This document shows positions 26,259 to 33,809 of a stretch of 35,284 bases of DNA, in pieces. Positions within the stretch are counted from its first letter, which is position 1. Every line of letters starts with the position of its first letter. The notes under the pieces were generated by a model. It did not search any database, was not told where the DNA came from, and saw only the letters and a list, made by a program, of their open reading frames with translations. The stretch is taken from the NCBI GenBank assembly GCA_937950315.1, contig CALFDU010000064.1:1-35284 (forward strand), given 5' to 3'. A program made the translations under genes and the position numbers. Source of the stretch: an uncultured Saprospiraceae bacterium (lineage in GTDB: Bacteria; Bacteroidota; Bacteroidia; Chitinophagales; Saprospiraceae).

Positions 26259-28184
26259 TTAATTGATTACCCAAGGACCTTTCATAATCCGATTTCCGTT
26301 GCTTGTATACATCATGATTTGATCTCCAGTATCATTGACCAAATAATATATCACAGTAGCTCCTCCAATGGTCAATGAGCTAGCAGCTCCTACTTTATCA
26401 AATAAGGGTTCGCCCGAATGACCTTCACCTTGAAACCAATTAGTCGAAGAATGCACGCCCCACCATTGACCATCACCTTCTTTATTATAGATGGCATATT
26501 GGTCGCCAGGCTTTGGGAAATAGGCTGTCAAATTTGATCCCACTTTAGAAGCGGCTTCAAATCCTAAACCAGCAAACTGAAATCCAGGACTATCTCCAAA
26601 AGTGCCCCCAGTTGCATATTGAATGACATCTCCATTGTTATCAGTTCTCATTATTCCCAGCGGAGATGTAGGTGGATCTATATCTCCCGCTAATCCACTC
26701 TGACTGTAATCCATGATCGTGTAAAGTAGACCTGTATGATTGAAGAAAAACAAGATATCCTCATCGTGCTGTACCCCAGCACCCACTGCATCGAACGGAA
26801 GTATACCTAATGGAGAATTCGCATCATGGATACTGAACATGCCCTTAACAGTGCCGACATCAGCATTGTACCATACATACTTATCTCCTGACTTATTGAA
26901 TACAAGTGTATTGGGTCCAGATATATTGATCATAGCACCAATACCTCCCCCATCAGAATCATCGGAAAATAAATCCACAAGTGGTAGTAAGTTTGACGGA
27001 GGAAGGGTGCCCTTCAATTCACATTCCACTACATCATACTCGGCAGCCAATTTTGTACCCGCGATTTGGTCTGGTCTCTCCACACTTCTTACAACATAAG
27101 ACAATGGTAGACCAGCCTTTATTTCGGTAGACTCTGCCAATTTATTAGCTATGGCACTTACACTGGTCTCACCAGTCAATTGAAATGTTCCCTCAGTATC
27201 TCCACCGTAGGCAATTACTTTTATTTTTAAATTATTCAAGGACTGCATGGACTCTGCATCTAGTTCTCCTTCCACTTTATTTTTGAATTTCTTATAAGAG
27301 GCGTCTAATTTTGCTGACATTTCTTCCCTGCTTGATGTAGACTCCACTAGCATATAGAATATTCTACCGTAGGTAACAGAAGAGATGAAAGTTGCCGGAT
27401 TATCTTCTTGAACATATGTGGATAGTTGATCAGGGGTTACTTCTGGGTGGAATATCTGATCCAGGCTTGTCGGTAAATCAAAGCTCATAGTATAGTATGA
27501 TTGATTTAGTTTGACCAACATCCTATTATAAGACTTATCGGAGCTAAATGACATATCTGCAGACACTTTAGTGGTAAATGTTTCCACATCGATACCCAAC
27601 TCTAAAGCCATTTGTTGTTCTGATTCTACTTGTATGATGTCCAATTGGAAATTGGCAGGAACTACATCACCAGCATTGGCAATGATTGTATTCATACCAT
27701 TCTGAATGGTACTTTTTTTGACTTCATCTACTGAAAAGGTAGAATTCAGGTTTCCATTGTTGAGATTGTAAGATATGGTGCCGCCAGCCCTACGCACCAC
27801 AATAGGAGATGGTGTAGTATTAGATAGCGTCGCACCTTGCAATAGACTTCCAGGATAGATCACATCTGAGCCTGAATCGAATAATGGAAATTGTCCATTA
27901 CCATCGAGGACACTTACTCGTCTGGTTTTGCATTCAAATCTTTCTGTTATAGAATCTCCATTATCATCCATAGTCTCATATTCTTCATTGAAAAGTTCTG
28001 ATTCACTAATGACGTCTTCGGTTCTAGATTGCGGGTGAGAAGGTAATTCGCCTCCTCTGGCGATTATTTCTTCAAATGTACCTCCATCTTGTGGATCCAT
28101 AGATGAGATAGGTTCCTTGCTACATGATATTTGAATTAGGCAAAAGAAAAGAAGTATAAAAAATGTATTTAATAAAGATTTCAC
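26259..28184 (-). CDS. Cholesterol-dependent-cytolysin-like pore-forming protein with replaced domain 4
   Basis: Secreted protein of 641 residues whose first 400 resemble thiol-activated cytolysins. A signal peptide leads to Cys21 (QISC), a poor lipobox. Cytolysin landmarks appear in order: DVIYPGSLLQG (107-117), ATFISSVTYGRIFYMLVEST (264-283), KIKVIAYGGDTEG with the conserved GGD (320-332), and LPLSYVVRSVER...AEYDVVE (359-387). These correspond to domains 1-3 that form the pore. The usual domain 4 with its Trp-rich undecapeptide (ECTGLAWEWWR) and Thr-Leu cholesterol pair is absent. In its place residues about 412-641 hold four degenerate repeats with a G-D-x-Y-x-x-Y core. The gene follows the TPR-LuxR regulator on the same strand, with a 57-bp palindrome between. 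Target and receptor are unknown. Confidence 0.85.
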   Translation of the reverse strand: MKSLLNTFFILLFFCLIQISCSKEPISSMDPQDGGTFEEIIARGGELPSHPQSRTEDVISESELFNEEYETMDDNGDSITERFECKTRRVSVLDGNGQFPLFDSGSDVIYPGSLLQGATLSNTTPSPIVVRRAGGTISYNLNNGNLNSTFSVDEVKKSTIQNGMNTIIANAGDVVPANFQLDIIQVESEQQMALELGIDVETFTTKVSADMSFSSDKSYNRMLVKLNQSYYTMSFDLPTSLDQIFHPEVTPDQLSTYVQEDNPATFISSVTYGRIFYMLVESTSSREEMSAKLDASYKKFKNKVEGELDAESMQSLNNLKIKVIAYGGDTEGTFQLTGETSVSAIANKLAESTEIKAGLPLSYVVRSVERPDQIAGTKLAAEYDVVECELKGTLPPSNLLPLVDLFSDDSDGGGIGAMINISGPNTLVFNKSGDKYVWYNADVGTVKGMFSIHDANSPLGILPFDAVGAGVQHDEDILFFFNHTGLLYTIMDYSQSGLAGDIDPPTSPLGIMRTDNNGDVIQYATGGTFGDSPGFQFAGLGFEAASKVGSNLTAYFPKPGDQYAIYNKEGDGQWWGVHSSTNWFQGEGHSGEPLFDKVGAASSLTIGGATVIYYLVNDTGDQIMMYTSNGNRIMKGPWVIN

Positions 28185-28224
28185 TTTTAAATTGTTTTGC
28201 GGTTATAAGTAAATTATGACTAAT

Positions 28225-28281
28225 TTTTGTGGTAATACTTAGAAAATGGTCTGCAGCACATTTCTAAGTTTTACCACAAAA
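28225..28281. repeat. 57-bp imperfect palindrome upstream of the cytolysin gene
   Basis: Left arm 28225-28248 (begins TTTTGTGGTAA) pairs with right arm 28259-28281 (ends TTACCACAAAA), with one mismatch and one bulged base. The dyad centre falls on the palindromic CTGCAG at 28251-28256. It lies 41-97 bases before the cytolysin ATG. The run following the stem on either strand is not a clean T-tract, so an operator or leader hairpin is more likely than a terminator. Confidence 0.75.
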
Positions 28282-28405
28282 CGTCACTATTATTTTTTAA
28301 TGACAAAACAAACTTATGATGAAAGTGAAATAATAGATAAAATATGGGGGGAGACAAACGGTATACACTTCGAAATTAAATTACAATACATTGATTAACA
28401 GTAAG

Positions 28406-30205
28406 TTAAATCATTTCCAAAACTGCCTTTTCCAACGAATCATTTGTCTTTAGATTCATCTTTTTACGTAATCTCTGTCGAGATTTTTTGACTCCTGCCA
28501 CAGAAATATTGAGAATATTGGCCATTTCTTTGATGGATAGATTCATTTTGACCAGTGAAATAAGGCGTAATTCATTGGGAGTGACACTAGGGTATCTCCG
28601 GGTTACATTTTGATTGAAACCCTTATGGACCTGTTCGAAATAGTTGGCAAAATTCTCCCAGTTATTGTCATCTTTAAGATCAAAGTCAATGGTTCTGATA
28701 AGCTGTCGATAGCCATTTTTTTCTTCTGATTCATTTTGTAGTACTAAAGCTCTATTTTTTAGACTTTCCAGCATTTCATTCTTTTTGGCTAAGTGTAAGG
28801 CATGAGTTGTCAGTTCTTTCTTCTTAAATTCTAACTCGGCATCTACTTTCTCTTTCTCTTTTTTCGCCAGCATTGATCTTTGACGGAAGCTATACCACCC
28901 AAATAAAAGGGATGCTAGCGCTAGGAGCAACCCAGAACCTAAAAGCCAGCGCTGCAACGCACTTACTGCAGCTTCTTTCTCTAAAAGTTCTACTTTGTCT
29001 TTTTCGATGATTAATTCTTTTTCCTTACGTTCTGTTTGATAAAGAATTTCAAGCTCATTTATTTTTGCTAGGTTTTCTTTTCCGAGGACTTTCTCATTCA
29101 AGACTCTATGCAGATCAAGGTATTCATGTGCCTTTTTATAATTCCCAAGAGAAGAATAAGCTTCAGACATTTTTAGATACCCCGCTACTATAGATGTTTT
29201 GGAATTTGTCTCTTCTGCTATCGAGAGTGCTTGCTTATAATTGGATAATGCATTATTGTATTCCCTTCTCTTCATCATTATTTGCCCAGCATATCTTAGG
29301 TGCAAACCATAAAGTGAAACGTCATCATGTTTGTCTTTCAGCGCTAGTGCTTTGCGTATGGTCTCTTCGGCTTTATAAATCGAATCCAATTTAATATAAG
29401 TTCGACTTAGGTTACCATATATGACAGCCAGGGAAGTATTGTATTTATTAGCATCAAGATACACGATACTATTTTTATACATCGAGATCGCTTTTTGATA
29501 GTTTCCTAGGTGGTAGTGATTTATAGCTACATTTTCTTTTATTTGTTCTGCATCATCAATCAGACCCAATCGATTATAAACATCTAGTGCCAGACGATAA
29601 TACTCATTGGATTTCTCTATATTCTCTAATTTTCCATGTACATTACCTATACTCCAATAACTTGCGGCAATACTTTCATCCCAATAGTCAATTCCCTTAT
29701 CTTCTGAATCAACTTTTTTTAATTCCTCTTTTATTTTCAGTGATTGGATGTGTGTTTCTAATTCTTGTACGAATTGCCCTAATCTTCCAAGCGCAAGTCC
29801 TTTATTATTTAAGGTTTTACTCAATTGATCCAAATCTCCTAACTCTTCAAAAACTTTAAGTGATTTATCGAATTCTAAAATAGCTCCTTTAAAATCCGCC
29901 TTAGATGTTAAGTAAGTCGCATAATCACTGGTAGTACTTGCGATCAGCTCTTTGTCATTCATCCTTAATGCCAAAGCTTTAGCTGAATCTAAATATATCT
30001 TTGATGTCTCTAGATCTTCATTTAGTGTTGCAACAAATAATCGTCTGTAAGATGCTACTTGCGCATAGCCCTCTTGGGATATTACGACATTCGCTATGCT
30101 ATCTATTCGGTCTTGATTTTGTGCATGTACTGGTTGATTAAAAAAGCATATGCTGAAGATAATTAATGTAAAGCAAGACTTGAATAACTCAGTAAATGAA
30201 TTCAT
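28406..30205 (-). CDS. Membrane-anchored TPR regulator with C-terminal LuxR-type HTH
   Basis: Signal-transducing transcription factor of 599 residues. Signal peptide (1-28, ending VHA-Q), periplasmic TPR array (about 45-375; repeats such as LGNYQKAISMYKNSI and YNNALSNYKQALSIAEE), short coiled coil (385-415), one transmembrane helix (about 420-438, LLGSGLLLALASLLFGWYSF), cytoplasmic coiled coil (440-495) and a LuxR/GerE-like helix-turn-helix (541-599, TPNELRLISLVKMNLSIKEMANILNISVAGVKKSRQRLRKKM). This one-piece sensor-regulator design is common in Bacteroidota. No kinase or receiver domain is present. It precedes the cytolysin gene on the same strand and is the natural candidate to control it (inference from position). 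Confidence 0.9.
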   Translation of the reverse strand: MNSFTELFKSCFTLIIFSICFFNQPVHAQNQDRIDSIANVVISQEGYAQVASYRRLFVATLNEDLETSKIYLDSAKALALRMNDKELIASTTSDYATYLTSKADFKGAILEFDKSLKVFEELGDLDQLSKTLNNKGLALGRLGQFVQELETHIQSLKIKEELKKVDSEDKGIDYWDESIAASYWSIGNVHGKLENIEKSNEYYRLALDVYNRLGLIDDAEQIKENVAINHYHLGNYQKAISMYKNSIVYLDANKYNTSLAVIYGNLSRTYIKLDSIYKAEETIRKALALKDKHDDVSLYGLHLRYAGQIMMKRREYNNALSNYKQALSIAEETNSKTSIVAGYLKMSEAYSSLGNYKKAHEYLDLHRVLNEKVLGKENLAKINELEILYQTERKEKELIIEKDKVELLEKEAAVSALQRWLLGSGLLLALASLLFGWYSFRQRSMLAKKEKEKVDAELEFKKKELTTHALHLAKKNEMLESLKNRALVLQNESEEKNGYRQLIRTIDFDLKDDNNWENFANYFEQVHKGFNQNVTRRYPSVTPNELRLISLVKMNLSIKEMANILNISVAGVKKSRQRLRKKMNLKTNDSLEKAVLEMI

Positions 30206-30500
30206 ATCTAGATTTTTATTACATCATTGCAAGTTAGTGATATTTAAGCAATATCGGATGTTTATAGTTTTGGGCGTTTAGATAGGAATCTAATAGTAAG
30301 AGGAATAATATTAGGAAGATAAAAGATAAAAAAACGAGACATAACAGGCTGTAAAATGCAATGCTCACTATCCTTCACACTGCACTTACAGTTAAGTGTT
30401 GTGTATTACCTTGGATGGAATTAAGAGCCTTAAATTTTATCATTTAATGTATTCGAATTATTGCTAAGGCTATTGACTAAAGGTTTGAGTATGTACTATC

Positions 30501-30543
30501 CGATCTTGTATGATTTTATCTTAGATAAAATCATACAAGATCG
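30501..30543. repeat. 43-bp perfect palindrome with one central base
   Basis: Arms of 21 bp (30501-30521 beginning CGATCTTGTATG, and 30523-30543 ending CATACAAGATCG) are exact reverse complements around a single T at 30522. There is no T-run on either side, so it is not a typical terminator. Confidence 0.9.
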
Positions 30544-30564
30544 CCTTAAAGCCCATAAAACAAG

Positions 30565-30586
30565 GGTGGACATTTGGTGGACATTT
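30565..30586 (+). repeat. Tandem 11-bp repeat GGTGGACATTT x2
   Basis: Two exact head-to-tail copies of GGTGGACATTT (30565-30575 and 30576-30586). The GGTGGACA core reappears in reverse orientation at 30732-30739. Confidence 0.85.
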
Positions 30587-30720
30587 CCTAAATCCCTGCT
30601 TTATCCTCTTATTATCACCATGATATAAGTATAATTTAAGTGTTAATTTCTTGCCATAGAATGAAGGGTTAATGCCTGGAAATCAGGATGTTAGGTAGTT
30701 GATCAGAATTTATTTTAAGT

Positions 30721-30739
30721 TGTCCTCCCTTTGTCCACC
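30721..30739 (-). repeat. Inverted copy of the double GGTGGACA motif
   Basis: Read on the minus strand this is GGTGGACAAAGGGAGGACA, matching 15 of 19 positions of GGTGGACATTTGGTGGACA at 30565-30583 in inverted orientation. The inner distance is 137 bp. Confidence 0.65.
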
Positions 30740-30833
30740 AGTCAAATTCACCGCAACCAACATTTTCAATCTTTATTTGCTTATCGATTTAAAACAATCT
30801 GCTCCGGTAGATTTCACTAAAAATTAGATAAAC

Positions 30834-31007
30834 ATGCATAACCCCAATTTTTTCTCACTTACACTGAATCTCTCTCAAAGATTTACCATTCTTCATCGCA
30901 AACTACATTCCATCTGGAGAGGAGCCATTTTCCCTTCAGAGAAAGAGGGAAGATACATGCATCTCTTAGATGCTAAACAGCGACGGATTCTTTTACCAGT
31001 AAACTAG
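30834..31007 (+). CDS. Possible 57-aa peptide, doubtful
   Basis: Open frame from ATG to TAG, starting MHNPNFFSLTLNLSQRF and ending RRILLPVN, basic and without signal peptide or recognised family. It is the longest frame noticed in the gene-poor region on the plus strand. It has no evident ribosome-binding site, and chance occurrence or a remnant of a longer gene is likely. Confidence 0.2.
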   Translation: MHNPNFFSLTLNLSQRFTILHRKLHSIWRGAIFPSEKEGRYMHLLDAKQRRILLPVN

Positions 31008-31185
31008 TCAAGACAAGAATTTAGGCAATTCCATAATGCAGTGAATTGTTGGTGTTTTTACTTAGCATTTATAAAGGGTTGATGGGGTGGATATGTAATA
31101 TCCGCCCATTCTCCCTCAGCTTCTTTCAAGCATTTAAAAATGAAAATTAAATTGAGAATACTATAACCACAAAAAATTTTATGCC

Positions 31186-31905
31186 ATGCCACAACCATTA
31201 TTTTTAAGATCAATCTTTGTCATTGTTCTTATCTCAAGCAGCTTACTATTAACCGCCCAATTGGACGAAAAGAAATTTTATTATGGATTTACAGCTGGTC
31301 CAACTTTTTCTTCCATAACAGAAGTTCAGACAACCATTATCAGACCGATTTTTCCCGTTGATACCTATGATACTGCCAATCAAAATGTTACTGGATTTAC
31401 AGCGGGGATGTTTGTATACTACAAGTTTGCAAAATCAAAATTTGCCATCCAACCTCAGATCACTTTTGCTAGCCAAGGAGGAATTTTTCACTACGAAGAT
31501 GTATCGGATTTAAGTTACGACATTAGGTTTAATTACAACTATCTGAACTTGGCACCTCTTGTCAAATTCTATATGGTGCATGGGCTTTATGCAACCGTTG
31601 GACCTCAGCTAGGTATCATCATTAATCGTTCTGCCCTTGACTACACATCCAATCAACCAGAGCTTGGTCCTGATTTACAAATTCAACAAAGTCTAAGAGA
31701 GGTGCTGAAGGGCAACCACAATACCTCTATAATTCTTGGGGTCGGCTATGATACTCCATTTGGATTAAACGTGAATGCACAATGGGTATATGGTTTATCC
31801 GATGCAGTTGAAACACTAGCCAATGGATTTTATTTTATAGAGAATAAAAATGTAAGTAACAGTTTCCACATAACCTTAGGTTATCACATTCCTTTTTTTA
31901 ATTAA
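31186..31905 (+). CDS. PorT-family outer-membrane beta-barrel protein
   Basis: Protein of 239 residues with a signal peptide (about 1-25, LLLTA-Q) and barrel-like strands: YYGFTAGPTFSSI, VTGFTAGMFVYYKFAKSKFAIQPQITFASQGG, YNYLNLAPLVKFYMVHGLYATVGPQLGIII and a final NSFHITLGYHIPFF. The residues around GLYATVGPQLG are typical of PorT/OMP_b-brl_2 proteins. Its stop is only 5 bases before the next ATG, so it is the first gene of the three-gene operon leading to the SpvB-like gene. It may anchor or support export of the two downstream proteins, but that is inferred from position only. Confidence 0.83.
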   Translation: MPQPLFLRSIFVIVLISSSLLLTAQLDEKKFYYGFTAGPTFSSITEVQTTIIRPIFPVDTYDTANQNVTGFTAGMFVYYKFAKSKFAIQPQITFASQGGIFHYEDVSDLSYDIRFNYNYLNLAPLVKFYMVHGLYATVGPQLGIIINRSALDYTSNQPELGPDLQIQQSLREVLKGNHNTSIILGVGYDTPFGLNVNAQWVYGLSDAVETLANGFYFIENKNVSNSFHITLGYHIPFFN

Positions 31906-31910
31906 AATTT

Positions 31911-33788
31911 ATGAAAAACCTAAGTAGATATATATTAATCCCCTTTGCTTTATTCCTAGGTCGAGAATTATGGTCTCAGGTAATATGGTTGGAACCTGAA
32001 ATGAATGGGGATGGCTTAAGGAATCGAATAAGCAATGAGTTGTACGATACTGGTCATCAGACAGAGACTATAAATTTTCATGCGGTACCATCTTTCAATA
32101 ACCAATCAGAGTTGATTATCGATGTTCCATCATTGAGTCAATGTCAGATTTTTACCGTATTCAAATCAAGACTCGGTGCGAAAGAATCTTTGATTTGGAA
32201 GCTTGAACAGAATGAAGAAGATCAGTTGTTGTTTACCGATCATCGGATGTTTGATTATACCAAGGTGAAGTATATGAACTTTATTAACCATTCGCCTGAT
32301 CGGGCGCAGGTATATTGTTATCAACAATATAGATCTGATTTTCAAGCCAATCATCTTCGGATCGGTGCATTGCCAAAGAATCAAGAAATTCCGGTTACCA
32401 CTTTTGATGGTAATCTTGCTGAGTTGATTGTTTTTCAAAGAGTCCTGGCACCCATAACAAGAAAATCAATTGAGTCTTACCTCGCATTGAAATACAGTGT
32501 GCCCTTGCAGCTGGGCGAGGATTATTTGTCCATGGATGGAAGCAAAATTTGGGACTATTCCAAAAACGAAGATTTTCCGAACGGTGTTGCAGGTTTGGGA
32601 AGAAATGACGAATTACAATTGTACCAAAGACAATCACGATCAATGTTAGAAGGAGGATCCTTGGCATTGGGTCTGGGGAATGTAGAAAAATACAATCATG
32701 AAAATCCAGGGGTTATTCAAGATAATCAGTATTTGTTGTGGAGCGATGATGGTAATGCCTTGGATTTTGTCAAGACGGCAAGTTTTCCATATAGACTGCA
32801 GCGAAGTTGGAAACTGAATGCATCAACATTTGATGACAATCAAATATTTTTTCTTCTCGAACACGATGCTATGGTAAAGGGACTTGATGCGGGCGAAAAA
32901 ATATGGCTTCAACTATCCCGAGAGCAAGGTGCCGAACCAAAATTGGATAATAGTAGCTTTTATGAAATGAAACTAGACAATGGCGGTCTTTATGTTGATG
33001 GAGTAAAAATCAAACCAGAAATCTATTATTTTTCTTATATCAAGGCACCTGATTTTTGGGCTGCACTTGAGTTGGATAATATTGCTTGTAGTTCAGAGGA
33101 GTCGGGTGTTGTGAAAATCAAGCCAATCGGAGGTAAGGCTCCTTACCAAATACGATTGATGAATGGTTCAACAAGGATTCTGAACGATGCTTACTCAGAA
33201 GAAGTCATTGTGATTGATGACCTCAACAATGAGCGGTTTGATGTTGAAATTTCAGACAGCGATGGAAATGTTTATAGTACTTCTTTTGACATCAATAGTG
33301 ATGAAATAAATTTATCGCATGTAAATCTACCGACCAATGTAACCACGGAAGAAATCCAAAGCTATTTTGAATTCTTCCATGAGGAGTTGGATATTGATTA
33401 CCAATGGGTTTTGTCTAACGGAGAATATAGCTCAGGACTGAATATTGATTTTGGTGAGTCGGGGGAGTATGTCCTAGAGATGGAAAAGGAGGGATGTAAA
33501 GCGTGGAAAATATTTGAGGTAACTGCACCTGAAAATAATATCGAAGACATGTTTATCAACCCCAATCCGTCTTCAACAGGATATTACAATCTATCCGCAG
33601 AACTAAAAAGAACGGCACCATATAGTATTGAAATCAGTACGTTGGATGGAAAGGTGATTTTCTTCCAAGAATTTTCAGAGCAGAAATATATCGATTACCA
33701 CGGGCAACTCTCTAACCCCGGAGTTTACAGCATAAGGCTGAGATCAAATGGATCTCAGCTCAGTAAGAAACTGATCATTGTAAATTAA
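31911..33788 (+). CDS. T9SS-exported ConA/LamG-like protein with type A sorting domain
   Basis: Exported protein of 625 residues. Signal peptide about 1-22 (ending ELWS-Q). Residues about 30-200 resemble a concanavalin/LamG-like fold ending in GNLAELIVFQRVLAPITRKSIESYLALKYSVPL, a phrase common in such Bacteroidota proteins. The middle (about 210-330) includes VAGLGRNDELQLYQRQS, as in DUF8202-type modules. The last 80-90 residues form a T9SS type A sorting domain (FINPNPSSTGYYNLSAE, PGVYSIRLRSNGSQLSKKLIIVN). It should be secreted across the outer membrane and attached to the cell surface. Ligand unknown; the co-transcribed SpvB-like gene is the only hint. Confidence 0.87.
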   Translation: MKNLSRYILIPFALFLGRELWSQVIWLEPEMNGDGLRNRISNELYDTGHQTETINFHAVPSFNNQSELIIDVPSLSQCQIFTVFKSRLGAKESLIWKLEQNEEDQLLFTDHRMFDYTKVKYMNFINHSPDRAQVYCYQQYRSDFQANHLRIGALPKNQEIPVTTFDGNLAELIVFQRVLAPITRKSIESYLALKYSVPLQLGEDYLSMDGSKIWDYSKNEDFPNGVAGLGRNDELQLYQRQSRSMLEGGSLALGLGNVEKYNHENPGVIQDNQYLLWSDDGNALDFVKTASFPYRLQRSWKLNASTFDDNQIFFLLEHDAMVKGLDAGEKIWLQLSREQGAEPKLDNSSFYEMKLDNGGLYVDGVKIKPEIYYFSYIKAPDFWAALELDNIACSSEESGVVKIKPIGGKAPYQIRLMNGSTRILNDAYSEEVIVIDDLNNERFDVEISDSDGNVYSTSFDINSDEINLSHVNLPTNVTTEEIQSYFEFFHEELDIDYQWVLSNGEYSSGLNIDFGESGEYVLEMEKEGCKAWKIFEVTAPENNIEDMFINPNPSSTGYYNLSAELKRTAPYSIEISTLDGKVIFFQEFSEQKYIDYHGQLSNPGVYSIRLRSNGSQLSKKLIIVN

Positions 33789-33809
33789 ACAACCTTAAAC
33801 TTCATCCAA

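Larger units (their letters stand above)
30206..31185. other. Gene-poor 980-bp region with palindromes and GGTGGACA repeats
   Basis: No convincing long gene on either strand. It contains an imperfect hairpin at 30377-30404, a 43-bp near-perfect palindrome at 30501-30543, paired GGTGGACA repeats at 30565-30586 and, inverted, at 30721-30739, a 57-codon open frame at 30834-31007, and a short hairpin at 31086-31106. No tRNA, transposase or integrase was recognised. It separates the cytolysin/regulator pair from the SpvB-like operon and may be a remnant or landing site of a mobile element. Confidence 0.6.

Noticed and set aside
28300-28398. 32-codon plus-strand open frame (MTKQTYDESEIIDK...) between the palindrome and the 3' end of the regulator gene.
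   Set aside because: Too short to separate from chance, no ribosome-binding site, no signal or family, and it would run antisense to the leader of the cytolysin gene.
30377-30404. Imperfect 12-bp hairpin around CACTTA/TAAGTG that looked like a terminator.
   Set aside because: No T-run on either strand and no gene ends nearby; one mismatch and one wobble reduce its strength.
31086-31106. GGTGGATAT/ATATCCGCC hairpin before the PorT-type barrel gene, considered as a riboswitch or terminator.
   Set aside because: Short, isolated stem of 9 bp with a wobble; no surrounding structure or T-run to support a named element.
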